From Sporosarcina psychrophila (GTDB lineage Bacteria > Bacillota > Bacilli > Bacillales_A > Planococcaceae), in NCBI RefSeq assembly GCF_001590685.1, contig NZ_CP014616.1:3781001-3845000 (forward strand): 64,000 nt of DNA. The letters are read 5' to 3'. The notes below the pieces were generated by a model. The model did no database searches, was not told the DNA's origin, and saw nothing but the letters and a program-made list of their open reading frames with translations. Each line of letters begins with the position of its first letter. The first letter of the stretch is position 1. The position numbers were made by a program, and so were the translations under genes. Shown one piece after another: positions 38,940 to 47,508 of this stretch.

Positions 38940-39062
38940 TGACTGTGGATAAAGTTATTAACATCACTCAGACCGAATTATCTGTATTCATTAACACTTC
39001 AAACAACTTACTCACAGGATATCCACCGCTTTTGTTGATAAGTTTGATTATTCTATACTTAT
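38940..39062. promoter_or_regulatory. DnaA-box element 2, upstream of the polysaccharide deacetylase gene
   Basis: A perfect box TGTGGATAA lies at 38944-38952, a near-box ATATCCACC at about 39020, and a one-mismatch box TGTTGATAA at 39033-39041. The order and the intervening sequence match element 1 at 33575 closely. The element ends about 80 nt before the TTG start of the deacetylase gene. Confidence 0.72.
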
Positions 39063-39140
39063 TATTTAATCCAACTACACCTTGCTAGTTTCTCCCAATT
39101 TATCTATCATAGAGAGAGAAACTAAACTAAAGGGGCATAC

Positions 39141-40304
39141 TTGAGATTGAAGAAATTTATACTGTTTTTACTACTATTACTTGTAGCATGTCCAACTTTC
39201 ATAGAAGCAACTGAAGCATCAACTGTAAAATCGATAAAAATTACCGAAACCACTCCTGTTTTCGATGACTACCAGAAGGTCGCTGTATTCCTAAAAGGTA
39301 CTTCACACACCGTGGTGAATGAATCAAACCTTTTTTATCATACGTTCATTGGAAACGATCAAGTTAAACTCTCGAAAAAGAAAGCTGTAATTATTAAAGA
39401 TCTCCCGAATAACTGGAAAGCTGCACATCCAGTTCGAGCCAAGACTTCAAAACCTGTACAAGTCTTAGATCGACCGACAATTAAAGCGAATAGCATTGGA
39501 CACATCCAACCGAATATGACGATTAATGTACAAAGATTAAAGGGTAATTATTATCCCGTCTTAATAGGTGGTAAAACGGGGTATATACATAAGAACGAGC
39601 TGCTCATCGAACCTGGTATCCCTGTCTTGATGTATCACGATCTTGTGCGTAGTAAAACCGACCAAAATGCATCAACATTAGAAATTGCTAAGTTTAAAGA
39701 GCAGATGGACTATTTGAAGGCAAACAACTGGACGACAATCACTCCACAACAGTTAGAATCTTGGGTTGCTAAAAAGGGGACACTCCCAAAGAAGTCTGTT
39801 CTTATCACATTCGATGACGGCTACAAATCGACAATTGACTTAGCCTATCCTATTTTGAAAAGTCACGGATTCCAAGCTACTTCTTTCCTGATTACAAGTC
39901 GTATCGATCGAATTAGCACGGTTTCAGAACAAGATATCATTCAGACACAGGATGTCTATTCTTATCAAAACCACACACATTTATTCCATATGTTTAATTC
40001 ATTTACCAACCTTAGCCTGTTACAATATGAATCGGAACTAGCAATCTTTGAGGACATCCAAACAGCAAATGAAACCATCGAACAAATTATTGGCGGGGAC
40101 TATCAAGTCATGGCCCACGCATACCCGTATGGAAAACGCAGTTTGGCGGCAATTTACGCCTTACAATCCGCCGGTATAACGAGTGCGTATACAATTGATG
40201 AGGGCAATGTCTTCCAGGGAGATTCCCTCTTCGATCTAAAACGTCAGCGCATTCACTCCAACATGAACTTAAAGCAATTTGCGGATAAATTGCAAGGAAG
40301 ATAA
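39141..40304 (+). CDS. Secreted polysaccharide deacetylase with SH3-like domain
   Basis: An exported or membrane-anchored carbohydrate esterase (CE4/NodB) of 387 residues. A signal sequence (about 1-23) is followed by an unassigned region, an SH3b-type wall-binding domain (about 95-155, with VQVLDRPTIKANSIGHIQPN), and a NodB domain (about 160-385). Motif 1 TFDDGYKS (near residue 228) carries the catalytic Asp and the metal Asp. NHTHLF near residue 277 is in the motif 2 position, and a YPYGKRS motif follows near residue 330. It probably trims acetyl groups from peptidoglycan or another glycan. The start is TTG, with AAAGGGG upstream. It stands alone, with a DnaA-box element upstream. Confidence 0.88.
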   Translation: MRLKKFILFLLLLLVACPTFIEATEASTVKSIKITETTPVFDDYQKVAVFLKGTSHTVVNESNLFYHTFIGNDQVKLSKKKAVIIKDLPNNWKAAHPVRAKTSKPVQVLDRPTIKANSIGHIQPNMTINVQRLKGNYYPVLIGGKTGYIHKNELLIEPGIPVLMYHDLVRSKTDQNASTLEIAKFKEQMDYLKANNWTTITPQQLESWVAKKGTLPKKSVLITFDDGYKSTIDLAYPILKSHGFQATSFLITSRIDRISTVSEQDIIQTQDVYSYQNHTHLFHMFNSFTNLSLLQYESELAIFEDIQTANETIEQIIGGDYQVMAHAYPYGKRSLAAIYALQSAGITSAYTIDEGNVFQGDSLFDLKRQRIHSNMNLKQFADKLQGR

Positions 40305-40342
40305 AAATTCTCTGCTAGATGACAGCCATCAAGGACACTGTT

Positions 40343-40402
40343 CTTATAATAAAAAACCATGAACGCTCTCCCAACTCGCGGAGTGCGTTCATGGTTTATT
40401 TC
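40343..40402. terminator. Bidirectional terminator between the deacetylase and IseA-like genes
   Basis: Arms AACCATGAACGC and GCGTTCATGGTT with A- and T-rich flanks on both sides. It overlaps the stop of the minus-strand gene. Confidence 0.85.
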
Positions 40403-40947
40403 ATATATTCTGGAAGTTTACTTATACGCCAACCCGATTTCCTCACGTATTCGTACGTAATTTTAAACGTATCAAATGTGCCTGTATAACCGACGGGTAC
40501 ACTCACTTCAAATACGCTTTTATTCTTTTTAGCTTTCACCACTTTTGCTGTCGCCTCACTCCACTGAAGAAGCGATCCACCGTCGACCTCTACCTGCGCC
40601 AACCTCCTTTGTTGTTTAATAAAATTTTGGTCCTTCATAAACTGTTTGGCAACTTTTTTTGTCACTGACTTCTCTAGTTCGACCCTCATTTCCTTCTTCG
40701 TATCCAAGTGGCTAGCCATATAGCGGTATGTCTGACCTTTATAGTTGAACCTCTTATATTCCCCTTCTATATAATTCCCACCTGCTTCCACAAGACTCGC
40801 CGTCGCAGCCCAGTTTGCAGCAATTTCCACCGCTTTTACCGAATGAACTTCACTTTCTTCCACCTCGGCAATAGCCGATTGCTGGCAAGCAGTACATAAC
40901 AACAGCAATAGCGACAAGCTAAATAGACACAGCTTTTTCAATTCCAT
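40396..40947 (-). CDS. IseA-family (DL-endopeptidase inhibitor-like) lipoprotein
   Basis: A lipoprotein of 183 residues with the lipobox LLCTAC near residue 20. The folded part contains YKGQTYRYMASHLDTKKEM, then VTKKVAKQFMKDQNFI, VDGGSLLQWSEATAKVVK and YEYVRKSGWRISKLP near the C-terminus. These phrases match the IseA/YoeB family, which in B. subtilis binds and inhibits DL-endopeptidases such as LytE and CwlO (family knowledge). The ATG at 40947 follows GAGAGGTGG; the upstream ATG at 40959 is the start of that ribosome binding region. If right, it and the convergent deacetylase both act on the wall. Confidence 0.65.
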   Translation of the reverse strand: MELKKLCLFSLSLLLLLCTACQQSAIAEVEESEVHSVKAVEIAANWAATASLVEAGGNYIEGEYKRFNYKGQTYRYMASHLDTKKEMRVELEKSVTKKVAKQFMKDQNFIKQQRRLAQVEVDGGSLLQWSEATAKVVKAKKNKSVFEVSVPVGYTGTFDTFKITYEYVRKSGWRISKLPEYMK

Positions 40948-41027
40948 GCCACCTCTCATATATTTATAACTTTCAAGTCGTATGTATATTGAACAAATAA
41001 AAGTCTATATAATCTTATGTGGGAGGC

Positions 41028-41575
41028 ATCCCCTAGCACCGTAGCGAATTCAACCTACATATGTTGAACAAATGAATACGGCGCATTCGCTTTACAAGGG
41101 CTTTTAGGAGGCCATTGAAAAAGTCCCAATACTTAGAACTAATTAGAATTCCCGCCAATACCGCTTGGCCGCTTTGTGGATGCCTCCCGCGATAAGCCAG
41201 AAAGAAGATCGCTTTCAGTCTTATCGCCCCGGCTACCACGAAGTCGCGCCTGCGCTGGATGGTCTATTTGAGAAAGAGCTTTTCATTATCTGCGATGAAA
41301 TCTGCAACCTGGAGTGTGTCTTTCTTGAATATAAATAGTATCAAAAAGTAATCACCTTATAGTCTCGGCATATACATCTCAAAATTACATTTCTCTCGAT
41401 AATGAACACTCTAGCGCAGGCGCGACAAAGGGGTCGCCGAAGCTGTAAGACTGGATGCGAAGCGCTAATCCAGGCTTATGGCGAAAGGCATCCCAAAGCG
41501 CCAAGCGTTCTACAATCCACAACGAATTACAACTCTCTCCTTATTAAGCGCTACCGTAGATTCAATGGGATTCTT
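41028..41575. repeat. Interspersed repeat, copy A (left of the VOC gene)
   Basis: This block is repeated at 42336-42740 in the same orientation and in reverse orientation at 6560-7374. Landmarks are TGAATACGGCG, CTTTACAAGGGCTTTT, AGAATTCCCGCCAATACCGCTT, GAGAAAGAGCTTTTCATTATCTG, CAACCTGGAGTGTGTCTTTC, AAGGGGTCGCCGAA and GCGCTAATCCAGGC. Its internal hairpin (about 41165-41265) is the part triplicated at 6783-7374. A related end (GCGCTGGAGTCTAGACAATG) follows at 41660. Confidence 0.85.
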
Positions 41576-41738
41576 TAATTCAGCATATATATAGCTGTAA
41601 GTCCTACCAATAATGTATATGCGAGTAAAGGGAGTGATACGTATTGAATTTAAGAAAAGCGCTGGAGTCTAGACAATGAAAAAAACGCAATACGCTTTGA
41701 AGTCTGCGCATTGCGTTTTACTTTTCAGTGTTGTTAAA

Positions 41739-42167
41739 TCACATGAAAGTTTCTCCACTGTCGTAATTAAATTGCCAAATAATCCCGAACTTGTCCGTTA
41801 ATTGGCCGTAGGATTTGCTCCAGGGTGTCTCTTGGAGTTCCATAACTACTTTGCCGCCTTCTTTCAGTTTACTAGATGCAGATGTAATCTCTTCTAAATC
41901 CTTACTAACGATTGCGAGGCTAATGTTATTGCCTTCAATAAATGGCATTCCAGGAAATACATCTGAAAACATAACATTGCTTCCGCTAATATTCAGACGG
42001 GAGTGCATAACAAGATCTTTCGCTTCTTCTGGAAGTGGATATTCCGGATTAGGCGGCATTTCTCCGAATGTCATTATTTTCGGGTTTTCTATTCCAAATA
42101 CCTCAGCATAAAAATTCACCACTTCACGACAATTCCCGTTAAAATTAAGATAAACATCAACAGCCAT
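41739..42167 (-). CDS. VOC-superfamily (PhnB-like / glyoxalase-fold) protein
   Basis: A cytoplasmic protein of 142 residues with the PhnB/3-demethylubiquinone methyltransferase-like fold: VDVYLNFNGNCREVVNFYAEVFG at the start, IMTFGEMPPN near residue 35, and WSKSYGQLTDKFGIIWQFNY at the end. Members vary widely in activity, and many are uncharacterised. The ATG at 42167 is chosen, as AAGGAG lies 8 nt upstream; the in-frame GTG at 42176 is too close to it. The gene is flanked on both sides by direct copies of a 0.4-0.5 kb repeat. Confidence 0.85.
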   Translation of the reverse strand: MAVDVYLNFNGNCREVVNFYAEVFGIENPKIMTFGEMPPNPEYPLPEEAKDLVMHSRLNISGSNVMFSDVFPGMPFIEGNNISLAIVSKDLEEITSASSKLKEGGKVVMELQETPWSKSYGQLTDKFGIIWQFNYDSGETFM

Positions 42168-42335
42168 TACCATCACTCCTTCGATTTTTAACTAATCTTT
42201 ATTGTTAAGTGTCTTGTCCCAATAGTGTAACACTTCTTTTGTTTCGGTGTCATGCGAGGTACTTTCACGCGGTCAAATCGGAAACCGCTCCGACAACTTG
42301 ATTACCAAATAGTGTCACTATATATGTTTACCCAA

Positions 42336-42740
42336 TGAATACGGCGTACGTGCTTTACAAGGGCTTTTGGGCGGCCGCTGAAAAAAAACTAGTACTTGGA
42401 ATGAATTAGAATTCCCACTAATACCGCTTCCGCTGGATGATCTATGTGAGAAAGAGCTTTTCATTATCTGTGATGAAATCTGCAACCTGGAGTGTGTCTT
42501 TCTTGAATAGAATTAGTATCAAAAAGTAATCACATTATAATTTCGGCATATACATCCAAAATCACATTTCTTCCGATAATGGCCACCCTAGTGCAGGCGC
42601 CGCAAAGGGGTCGCCGAATCCGTAAGACTGGATGCGAAGCGCTAATCCAGGCTCACGGCGAGAGGCATCCTCAAAGCGCCAAGCATTCTACAATCCACAC
42701 CCCGAATTATAATCCTCTCCTTATTTAACGCAACAGCAGA
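42336..42740. repeat. Interspersed repeat, copy B (right of the VOC gene)
   Basis: In direct orientation to copy A, with many substitutions. It lacks about 80 bp of the internal hairpin: AATACCGCTT is joined directly to CCGCTGGATGATC. The left and right ends align with copy A from TGAATACGGCG to the ATTCAA end. The region 42741-43013 holds only a hairpin (AGTGCCCGAA/TTCGGGCACT at 42818-42845) without a T-run. Confidence 0.85.
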
Positions 42741-43013
42741 TTCAAGTAGACATCACATGAATTAGATGCTTACTCTTCACTAAGAGTATGCAAGGAACGC
42801 ATTGTACAACTTGCAAGAGTGCCCGAAATTGCATCTTCGGGCACTTACACTCTACATAGAATGTCATCTATTTTTTCTTCCAAAAATACTGCATTTTCCA
42901 CTTGAATAGTTAGCCGAAAATAGTCCAGTGAAAATCAAGGTCATCAAGCCCTTCTCACCAGAATTTTATGCAAATAAATGTTTAATCAACAGACCGGAAT
43001 GAAACATTAAAAA

Positions 43014-43058
43014 GCAGCATCCCCGAACCTATAACTAGTTCGGAGATGCTGCTTTTTA
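43014..43058. terminator. Strong bidirectional terminator after the zinc-ribbon membrane protein
   Basis: Arms AGCAGCATCCCCGAAC and GTTCGGAGATGCTGCT with a 9-nt loop and TTTTT or AAAAA flanks. It lies just after the minus-strand gene stop. Confidence 0.88.
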
Positions 43059-43070
43059 TCCGTTCATTAT

Positions 43071-43850
43071 TCACAGTTTGCCTACCATCCACCCATTCAA
43101 CACATTAACAATTAAAGAACCTTCTAAAAGAAAAAGGTAGATCGAAAAAGCAATTCCAAAAATGACAATATAGGCGAGGACACAGTACAGCGGATCAATC
43201 CCCTCTTCTGCTTTGGTCAGTAATTTTATCAGAATATACAGCGGTATGATAAAAAATGCAAATAGGAGTGCAAACGATAGAAGAAAGTTACTGTAGGTGT
43301 ACGCTTTTAATAGGAGCAAAATAAAGGATATCAATACGAGGAATGTGGATGGGATAAGATGCGTTCCGTAAATGCCAGCGATACTTTTGAATGAGTGTTC
43401 AGAACCGAGAAACTTAATCGTTAGGAACAATGATGCGATAATAATTGCTGTGCTGATAAACACAAATAATAAAGAACTACCAATCACTGAGGTAAATGAC
43501 AGTTCGTGCGAAGCTTCAAGAAATGACGATGCAACACGTTTCATGGAGGTAAATAAAAATAAGCCAATAAAAAATGCCATAGTTACTATATTTATTATGC
43601 CATTCAAAAACTCCTTTTCACCTTGTTTAAGCGCCAGTGAAGGTTGCCTCAAATAGTTCAGGAAATAGTTCCAGTACATTTTAGATGCATTTTTAACCTT
43701 TTCGATGTATTCATTTGATTGTTGGTTATATCTTGCAGATGACCGATTTCTAGTTTGCTCCCCTTCAATCAGAATGTCGCCCAAAACCACGCCACAAACC
43801 GCACAGAATTTACCTTCACTTTGTTCATGTCCGCAATTTATGCAGTGCAA
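43071..43850 (-). CDS. Zinc-ribbon multi-pass membrane protein of unknown function
   Basis: A product of about 259 residues. The N-terminus has a double-CxxC zinc ribbon (CINCGHEQSEGKFCAVCG). A polar linker (about 30-65) and four or five transmembrane helices follow (about 88-108, 125-150, 170-190, 195-215, 235-255). Zinc-ribbon plus membrane-domain proteins are common and poorly known in Bacillota. The start chosen is TTG at 43850, because GGGAGGG lies 6 nt upstream. The in-frame ATG at 43865 lies on that ribosome binding region itself and is less likely. It is a single gene with its own terminator. Confidence 0.72.
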   Translation of the reverse strand: MHCINCGHEQSEGKFCAVCGVVLGDILIEGEQTRNRSSARYNQQSNEYIEKVKNASKMYWNYFLNYLRQPSLALKQGEKEFLNGIINIVTMAFFIGLFLFTSMKRVASSFLEASHELSFTSVIGSSLLFVFISTAIIIASLFLTIKFLGSEHSFKSIAGIYGTHLIPSTFLVLISFILLLLKAYTYSNFLLSFALLFAFFIIPLYILIKLLTKAEEGIDPLYCVLAYIVIFGIAFSIYLFLLEGSLIVNVLNGWMVGKL

Positions 43851-44143
43851 TCCATGCCCTCCCATTCTTAGTCATTAATAAAATTCACTTTTCACTAATT
43901 ACCACACAGCAACTTGATTATTCTACTCTATTCTTTCAACCCGTACTTATATTCTTAAAAACCTATTTTTAATGCAATTACTGAAATAACGTAAAGGGAG
44001 TCGCCTAATCAGGACAGATAGAATGCATATTACTCAAATATTCATGTTTATTCTGTTTGTTTTAGAATAGACATAATAACTATTTCACACCAAAATTCAT
44101 CAGAAATCCAAAAAAATGTTTCGACAAAATCTGCGTTTTTAAC

Positions 44144-44247
44144 ATCTGTGGATAAAGTTGCTAACGTTATACCCACCACTCCCTATGTATCCGTAGCCAT
44201 TACAAACATATTAACCACAGCTTATCCACCGTCAACTGTGGATAAAG
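44144..44247. promoter_or_regulatory. DnaA-box element 3, upstream of sda
   Basis: Perfect boxes TGTGGATAA lie at 44147-44155 and 44237-44245. A one-mismatch box TTATCCACC lies at 44222-44230, and weaker ones lie between them. The layout resembles elements 1 and 2, but the middle has diverged. In B. subtilis, sda transcription is activated by DnaA through boxes upstream of it (established knowledge), so the element is very probably the sda control region. The rest of the 43866-44376 gap shows no other feature. Confidence 0.85.
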
Positions 44248-44376
44248 GAACAGTTGTTCTTAATCCGAATCTTTGGTAGATTAAGAGTACAACCTTGTTA
44301 CATATCATCTTATGCATACACATTTCAATATAGTACACATAATCTATAATCTATACGATTGGAGGTGGAACCCCAG

Positions 44377-44517
44377 ATGAGTAAATTACCTGATGACTTG
44401 TTGATTGAATCCTATTTCAAGGCAAAAGACATCAAACTATGCCCTCACTTTATTCAATTGTTAGAAGCGGAAATTCGTCGACGCTCTTTACACTATGAAG
44501 TTCAACTTTCTTCTTGA
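44377..44517 (+). CDS. sda: Sporulation checkpoint protein Sda (histidine kinase inhibitor)
   Basis: A 46-residue protein starting MSKLPDDLLIESYFKAKDI and ending LEAEIRRRSLHYEVQLSS. The LxDELLIESYFKA core and the IELIExEIxRRSL second helix are the Sda helical hairpin. It binds sporulation kinases such as KinA and blocks the phosphorelay when replication is disturbed (family knowledge). The length matches. The ribosome binding site GGAGGTGG precedes the ATG. DnaA boxes lie about 130 nt upstream and a terminator follows. Its presence supports an endospore-forming host. Confidence 0.93.
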   Translation: MSKLPDDLLIESYFKAKDIKLCPHFIQLLEAEIRRRSLHYEVQLSS

Positions 44518-44556
44518 TTTTACAAATTTCTTAAAATGAATTTCATATTCCAAGAA

Positions 44557-44618
44557 AAAAAGCACCAGGTTTCACCCAACTTTATATTTCTTAAAGTCGA
44601 CGAAAACCCGGTGCTTAT
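44557..44618. terminator. Bidirectional terminator between sda and the S41 protease gene
   Basis: Arms AAGCACCaGGTTTC and GAAAACCcGGTGCTT with A- and T-rich flanks, serving the convergent sda (+) and protease (-) genes. Confidence 0.8.
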
Positions 44619-46004
44619 TTATTTAACCGATACTTCTAAGTATACACCTTGTTTCATCGGTTTATTTTGCGTATTTTTATAAAGCGGATGAATCACAAGT
44701 ACATATCTACTTCCCGCTATCAATGGTTTATTCGGAACAACAGTAACTGTAGTTGCATTCACAACCTTTATAGAAGCCCCGATTTCTTGTCCTCCCAATT
44801 GGATAAGTTGAACCGTTTTTTTATCGCTATTTTTCCAATTCATTGTTGTATTCATTTCAACCGTAAACTTCTTGCTGACGGGGACATTCACAAGTTCAGG
44901 AAGCTGTTTGTATCCCTTCAGCTTTTTAAGTAACTGATCATGATGGGACACTTCGAGCTCAGCCTCTTTTTTGGTTATGACATCCGGCTTAACACCCACT
45001 TTATCCACTGATTGCCCGCCCGGCGAATAAAATCTTGCAGTCGTCATTTTCAACACACTACCATCATCAAATCCATACATCGCTTGCATCGTACCTTTAC
45101 CGTAGCTCGTTTGACCGTATAAAGTAGCCGTCTTTTGCTCTTTTACTGTCGCAGAGACCATTTCCGAAGCACTCGCACTGTATTCATTAATCAAAACATG
45201 CGTTGGTCCGTTAAACTTTCTTGGTTGAATTGTCGACGGATAAGTCATCGGCTTACTGTTCTTTTCCCTTAATTGAAACGCGTTGACTGTATTTGGAAAG
45301 AATCCCGCAATGTCCTGTGCAGCTGTTATGTAACCGCCGCCGTTGTTACGCAAATCAACAATCCATCCATCTGCTCCGTTTAAAGATTGAATTGCTTTGT
45401 TCATTTCTTTCGAGGATTCCATCGCAAAACTGTTCAGTCGAATATAGGCAATATTGCCGCCAAGCATTTCATATTCAACATTCGGCAGCGAAATCTCTTC
45501 CCGCGTAATTTTTTTAGTGATTGAAGCTCGTTGGCCAATCCGGTCAATCGTTACTGTAACCACTGTTTTTTCTTCTCCGCTAATTAACGATATCGCAGTC
45601 TGAATTGACTTCCCTACGATGCTTTTCCCATTTACATGTGTAATCACATCACCCGGTTGTATTTCCGCTCTCGCTGCAGGCCCTTCCGGAATAACCGAAA
45701 TGACTTTGACACCTTTCAAATCCTCTTCTAGCACAACACCAATTCCAACAATCCGCTGCTCAATCCCATTTACGAATCCTTGGTACTCCTTCGCACTCAT
45801 ATAGACGGAATGGGGATCGAGATGCTTTGTAATCTCCTTAACTGTGCCCTTAGACAACACCGATTCCGGCACGTCATCGACATAGAAATCACGCACCAAT
45901 TGCCGGATTTCATCAAGCGGTTCTGCTGACGCGGAAGTTACCTGTGGAAGTAATACGAATAGCATGGCAAATAACAACACAAATGATTTCAGGCTTATCT
46001 TCAC
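44619..46004 (-). CDS. S41-family C-terminal processing protease with PDZ domain
   Basis: An exported serine protease (CtpA/CtpB type) of 461 residues. A signal peptide (about 1-27) leads to a helical N-terminal region, a PDZ domain (about 80-165, VIPEGPAARAEIQPGDVITHVNG), and the S41 core. The nucleophile is the Ser in NEYSASASEMVSATV near residue 283, and the catalytic Lys is in GKGTMQ near residue 308. After the core comes an Ig-like domain (about 370-461) ending PLYKNTQNKPMKQGVYLEVSVK, like S-layer-associated Ig folds. The start is GTG, with GGAGGG upstream. CtpB-type proteases act in sporulation signalling in B. subtilis; that role here is only possible. Confidence 0.9.
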   Translation of the reverse strand: MKISLKSFVLLFAMLFVLLPQVTSASAEPLDEIRQLVRDFYVDDVPESVLSKGTVKEITKHLDPHSVYMSAKEYQGFVNGIEQRIVGIGVVLEEDLKGVKVISVIPEGPAARAEIQPGDVITHVNGKSIVGKSIQTAISLISGEEKTVVTVTIDRIGQRASITKKITREEISLPNVEYEMLGGNIAYIRLNSFAMESSKEMNKAIQSLNGADGWIVDLRNNGGGYITAAQDIAGFFPNTVNAFQLREKNSKPMTYPSTIQPRKFNGPTHVLINEYSASASEMVSATVKEQKTATLYGQTSYGKGTMQAMYGFDDGSVLKMTTARFYSPGGQSVDKVGVKPDVITKKEAELEVSHHDQLLKKLKGYKQLPELVNVPVSKKFTVEMNTTMNWKNSDKKTVQLIQLGGQEIGASIKVVNATTVTVVPNKPLIAGSRYVLVIHPLYKNTQNKPMKQGVYLEVSVK

Positions 46005-46205
46005 GCTGATTAATCCCTCCTATTAATTTCAACTTTCTTCTATTATACGCTTTTCATTGATAGGCTCCAAGTTAGATTAAAAGTATTCGAATCATTTTGT
46101 AATCATCCATATAATGAAGTGAAATGTTTATTTATCTTAGTGGCTGACACCACCAATGTCCTGTATAGTTGAATGCACAACAACCCAATAAATGGAGGTA
46201 CCAAT

Positions 46206-47102
46206 ATGCAAAAGTGGATACCACGAACAGCCATCCTGCTTCTCGCAATCATTGTAACGGGATGCAGCCCCGACAACGATCAGATTCCCAGTGGAAAAAC
46301 TGATCCAGTAGAAAATCCGACACCTACTAACGAAACCGTCTCCGAAAGCCCTTGGAATGGAGAATGGTTTTTCCTAAGTGACAACATACTGGGCACGCTG
46401 TACATTACGGAGAACGCTGAATCTGAATTCGACTACAAAATAAGCGGCATACAGCCAACTACCGAAGACTCTTCTCCGAAGTCACTTACCTTTGAAGGGA
46501 ACGGAACAATTGATGGCAATCAAGCCGAAGCTACTTGCGAGGCTACCGCTAACTGCAAAATGATCATCAAGATGGACGGCTCAGCTCTTCAGCTCACCAT
46601 CAATGATGAAATTACTGACGGATCTGAGTTAATACTCAGCGGTGAATACAAAAAATCTACTTCAATAGAAGAAACACCTATGTTCCGTATGAAAAATGAT
46701 CAATTCCTAATCTACGGCGTTCTACAAGGCGACAAACCGTCGGCAGTGAAAGCAAAGCTTGGCAATCCAGAATCTGAAGGCCCTGATGAAATGATACAAA
46801 ATTACTGGATTCAACAATACCCTGCGAAAGAATTACTCGTCACGTATTACGACGATTGGGTAGAAACAATTTCTTTCACAACAACAAAAGAGGCCCTTGA
46901 GGCGGAAATTGCAGAGCACTTTGAAGGCGAACGATATCGCAATAAAGACGGTACCGACTATTTACTAGTACCGCAAAATCAAGATCTTTTACTGTATCGA
47001 CCAAACAATGAGGACCCCTCCACAATCAATGTTCTCGTCACAGTAGCTGACGAAAATTTTTATTATAGTTTGGAGCACGGTGAAATTTCTAAGGTGGAGT
47101 AA
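46206..47102 (+). CDS. Hypothetical lipoprotein
   Basis: A lipoprotein of 298 residues with the lipobox IVTGCS near residue 18 and a Pro/Thr tether (about 22-45). A beta-rich region follows, beginning SPWNGEWFFLSDNILGTLYITE, with a CEATANC pair of Cys near residue 115. A second module (about 165-298) resembles a SmpA/OmlA-type or CAP-associated fold (GVLQGDKPSAVKAKLGNPESEGP). I do not recognise a named family. The ATG at 46206 follows GGAGGTACC; an earlier in-frame start at 46173 would not give a good signal peptide. It is a single gene with a terminator at 47166. Confidence 0.75.
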   Translation: MQKWIPRTAILLLAIIVTGCSPDNDQIPSGKTDPVENPTPTNETVSESPWNGEWFFLSDNILGTLYITENAESEFDYKISGIQPTTEDSSPKSLTFEGNGTIDGNQAEATCEATANCKMIIKMDGSALQLTINDEITDGSELILSGEYKKSTSIEETPMFRMKNDQFLIYGVLQGDKPSAVKAKLGNPESEGPDEMIQNYWIQQYPAKELLVTYYDDWVETISFTTTKEALEAEIAEHFEGERYRNKDGTDYLLVPQNQDLLLYRPNNEDPSTINVLVTVADENFYYSLEHGEISKVE

Positions 47103-47165
47103 ACAACAAAAAAGGTCAGCCAACTTTGAGAGTAACCCGTTCATTTGATTGGTTCAAAAAAGTAA

Positions 47166-47203
47166 CAAGTAGCACCGTTAATCGTGGTGCTATTTTCGGT
47201 CTA
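47166..47203 (+). terminator. Terminator after the hypothetical lipoprotein gene
   Basis: Arms TAGCACC and GTGGTGCTA with a GTTAATC-type loop, followed by TTTTC. Confidence 0.75.
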
Positions 47204-47208
47204 AATGA

Positions 47209-47340
47209 CATTAATACTAACACGATAATGTCAACTTACATTAATTAACGCAAGTCATTCGATTCATCCGCTATTTGAACTGCTAAAACGAGCGTTATTT
47301 CCCTATAAACATTGATATTAAGGCATTTAAAAGACTACTA
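47209..47340. repeat. Diverged repeat pair, copy 1
   Basis: This stretch aligns with 48476-48604 over about 130 nt. Shared landmarks are ATTAATACTAACACGATAATG, CAAGTCATTCGATTCATC, GCTAAAACGAGCG, TATAAACATTGAT and AGGCATTTAAAAGAC. The two copies flank the membrane-protein gene at 47509 in direct orientation. Confidence 0.65.
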
Positions 47341-47508
47341 TTTCATATTTAATTTCCTTTTTTTATTATTGTACCGAACAGGTTACATTCATGTGGTTAG
47401 GTCTTTCTTGTGTACTTATTTATATATATATAATTAACGGAGTGTTGGTTCAAAGCTAGTATGCGATTTTACAATTACTGTGTTGTAAATGAAGTGAGGA
47501 GAAAAAGC

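Noticed and set aside
41028-42740. Composite transposon around the VOC gene
   Set aside because: The flanking repeats encode no transposase and show no clear terminal inverted repeats or target duplication.
33575-44247. Chromosomal replication origin
   Set aside because: DnaA boxes occur in three separate short elements, but dnaA, dnaN and other origin genes are absent and no AT-rich unwinding cluster stands out.
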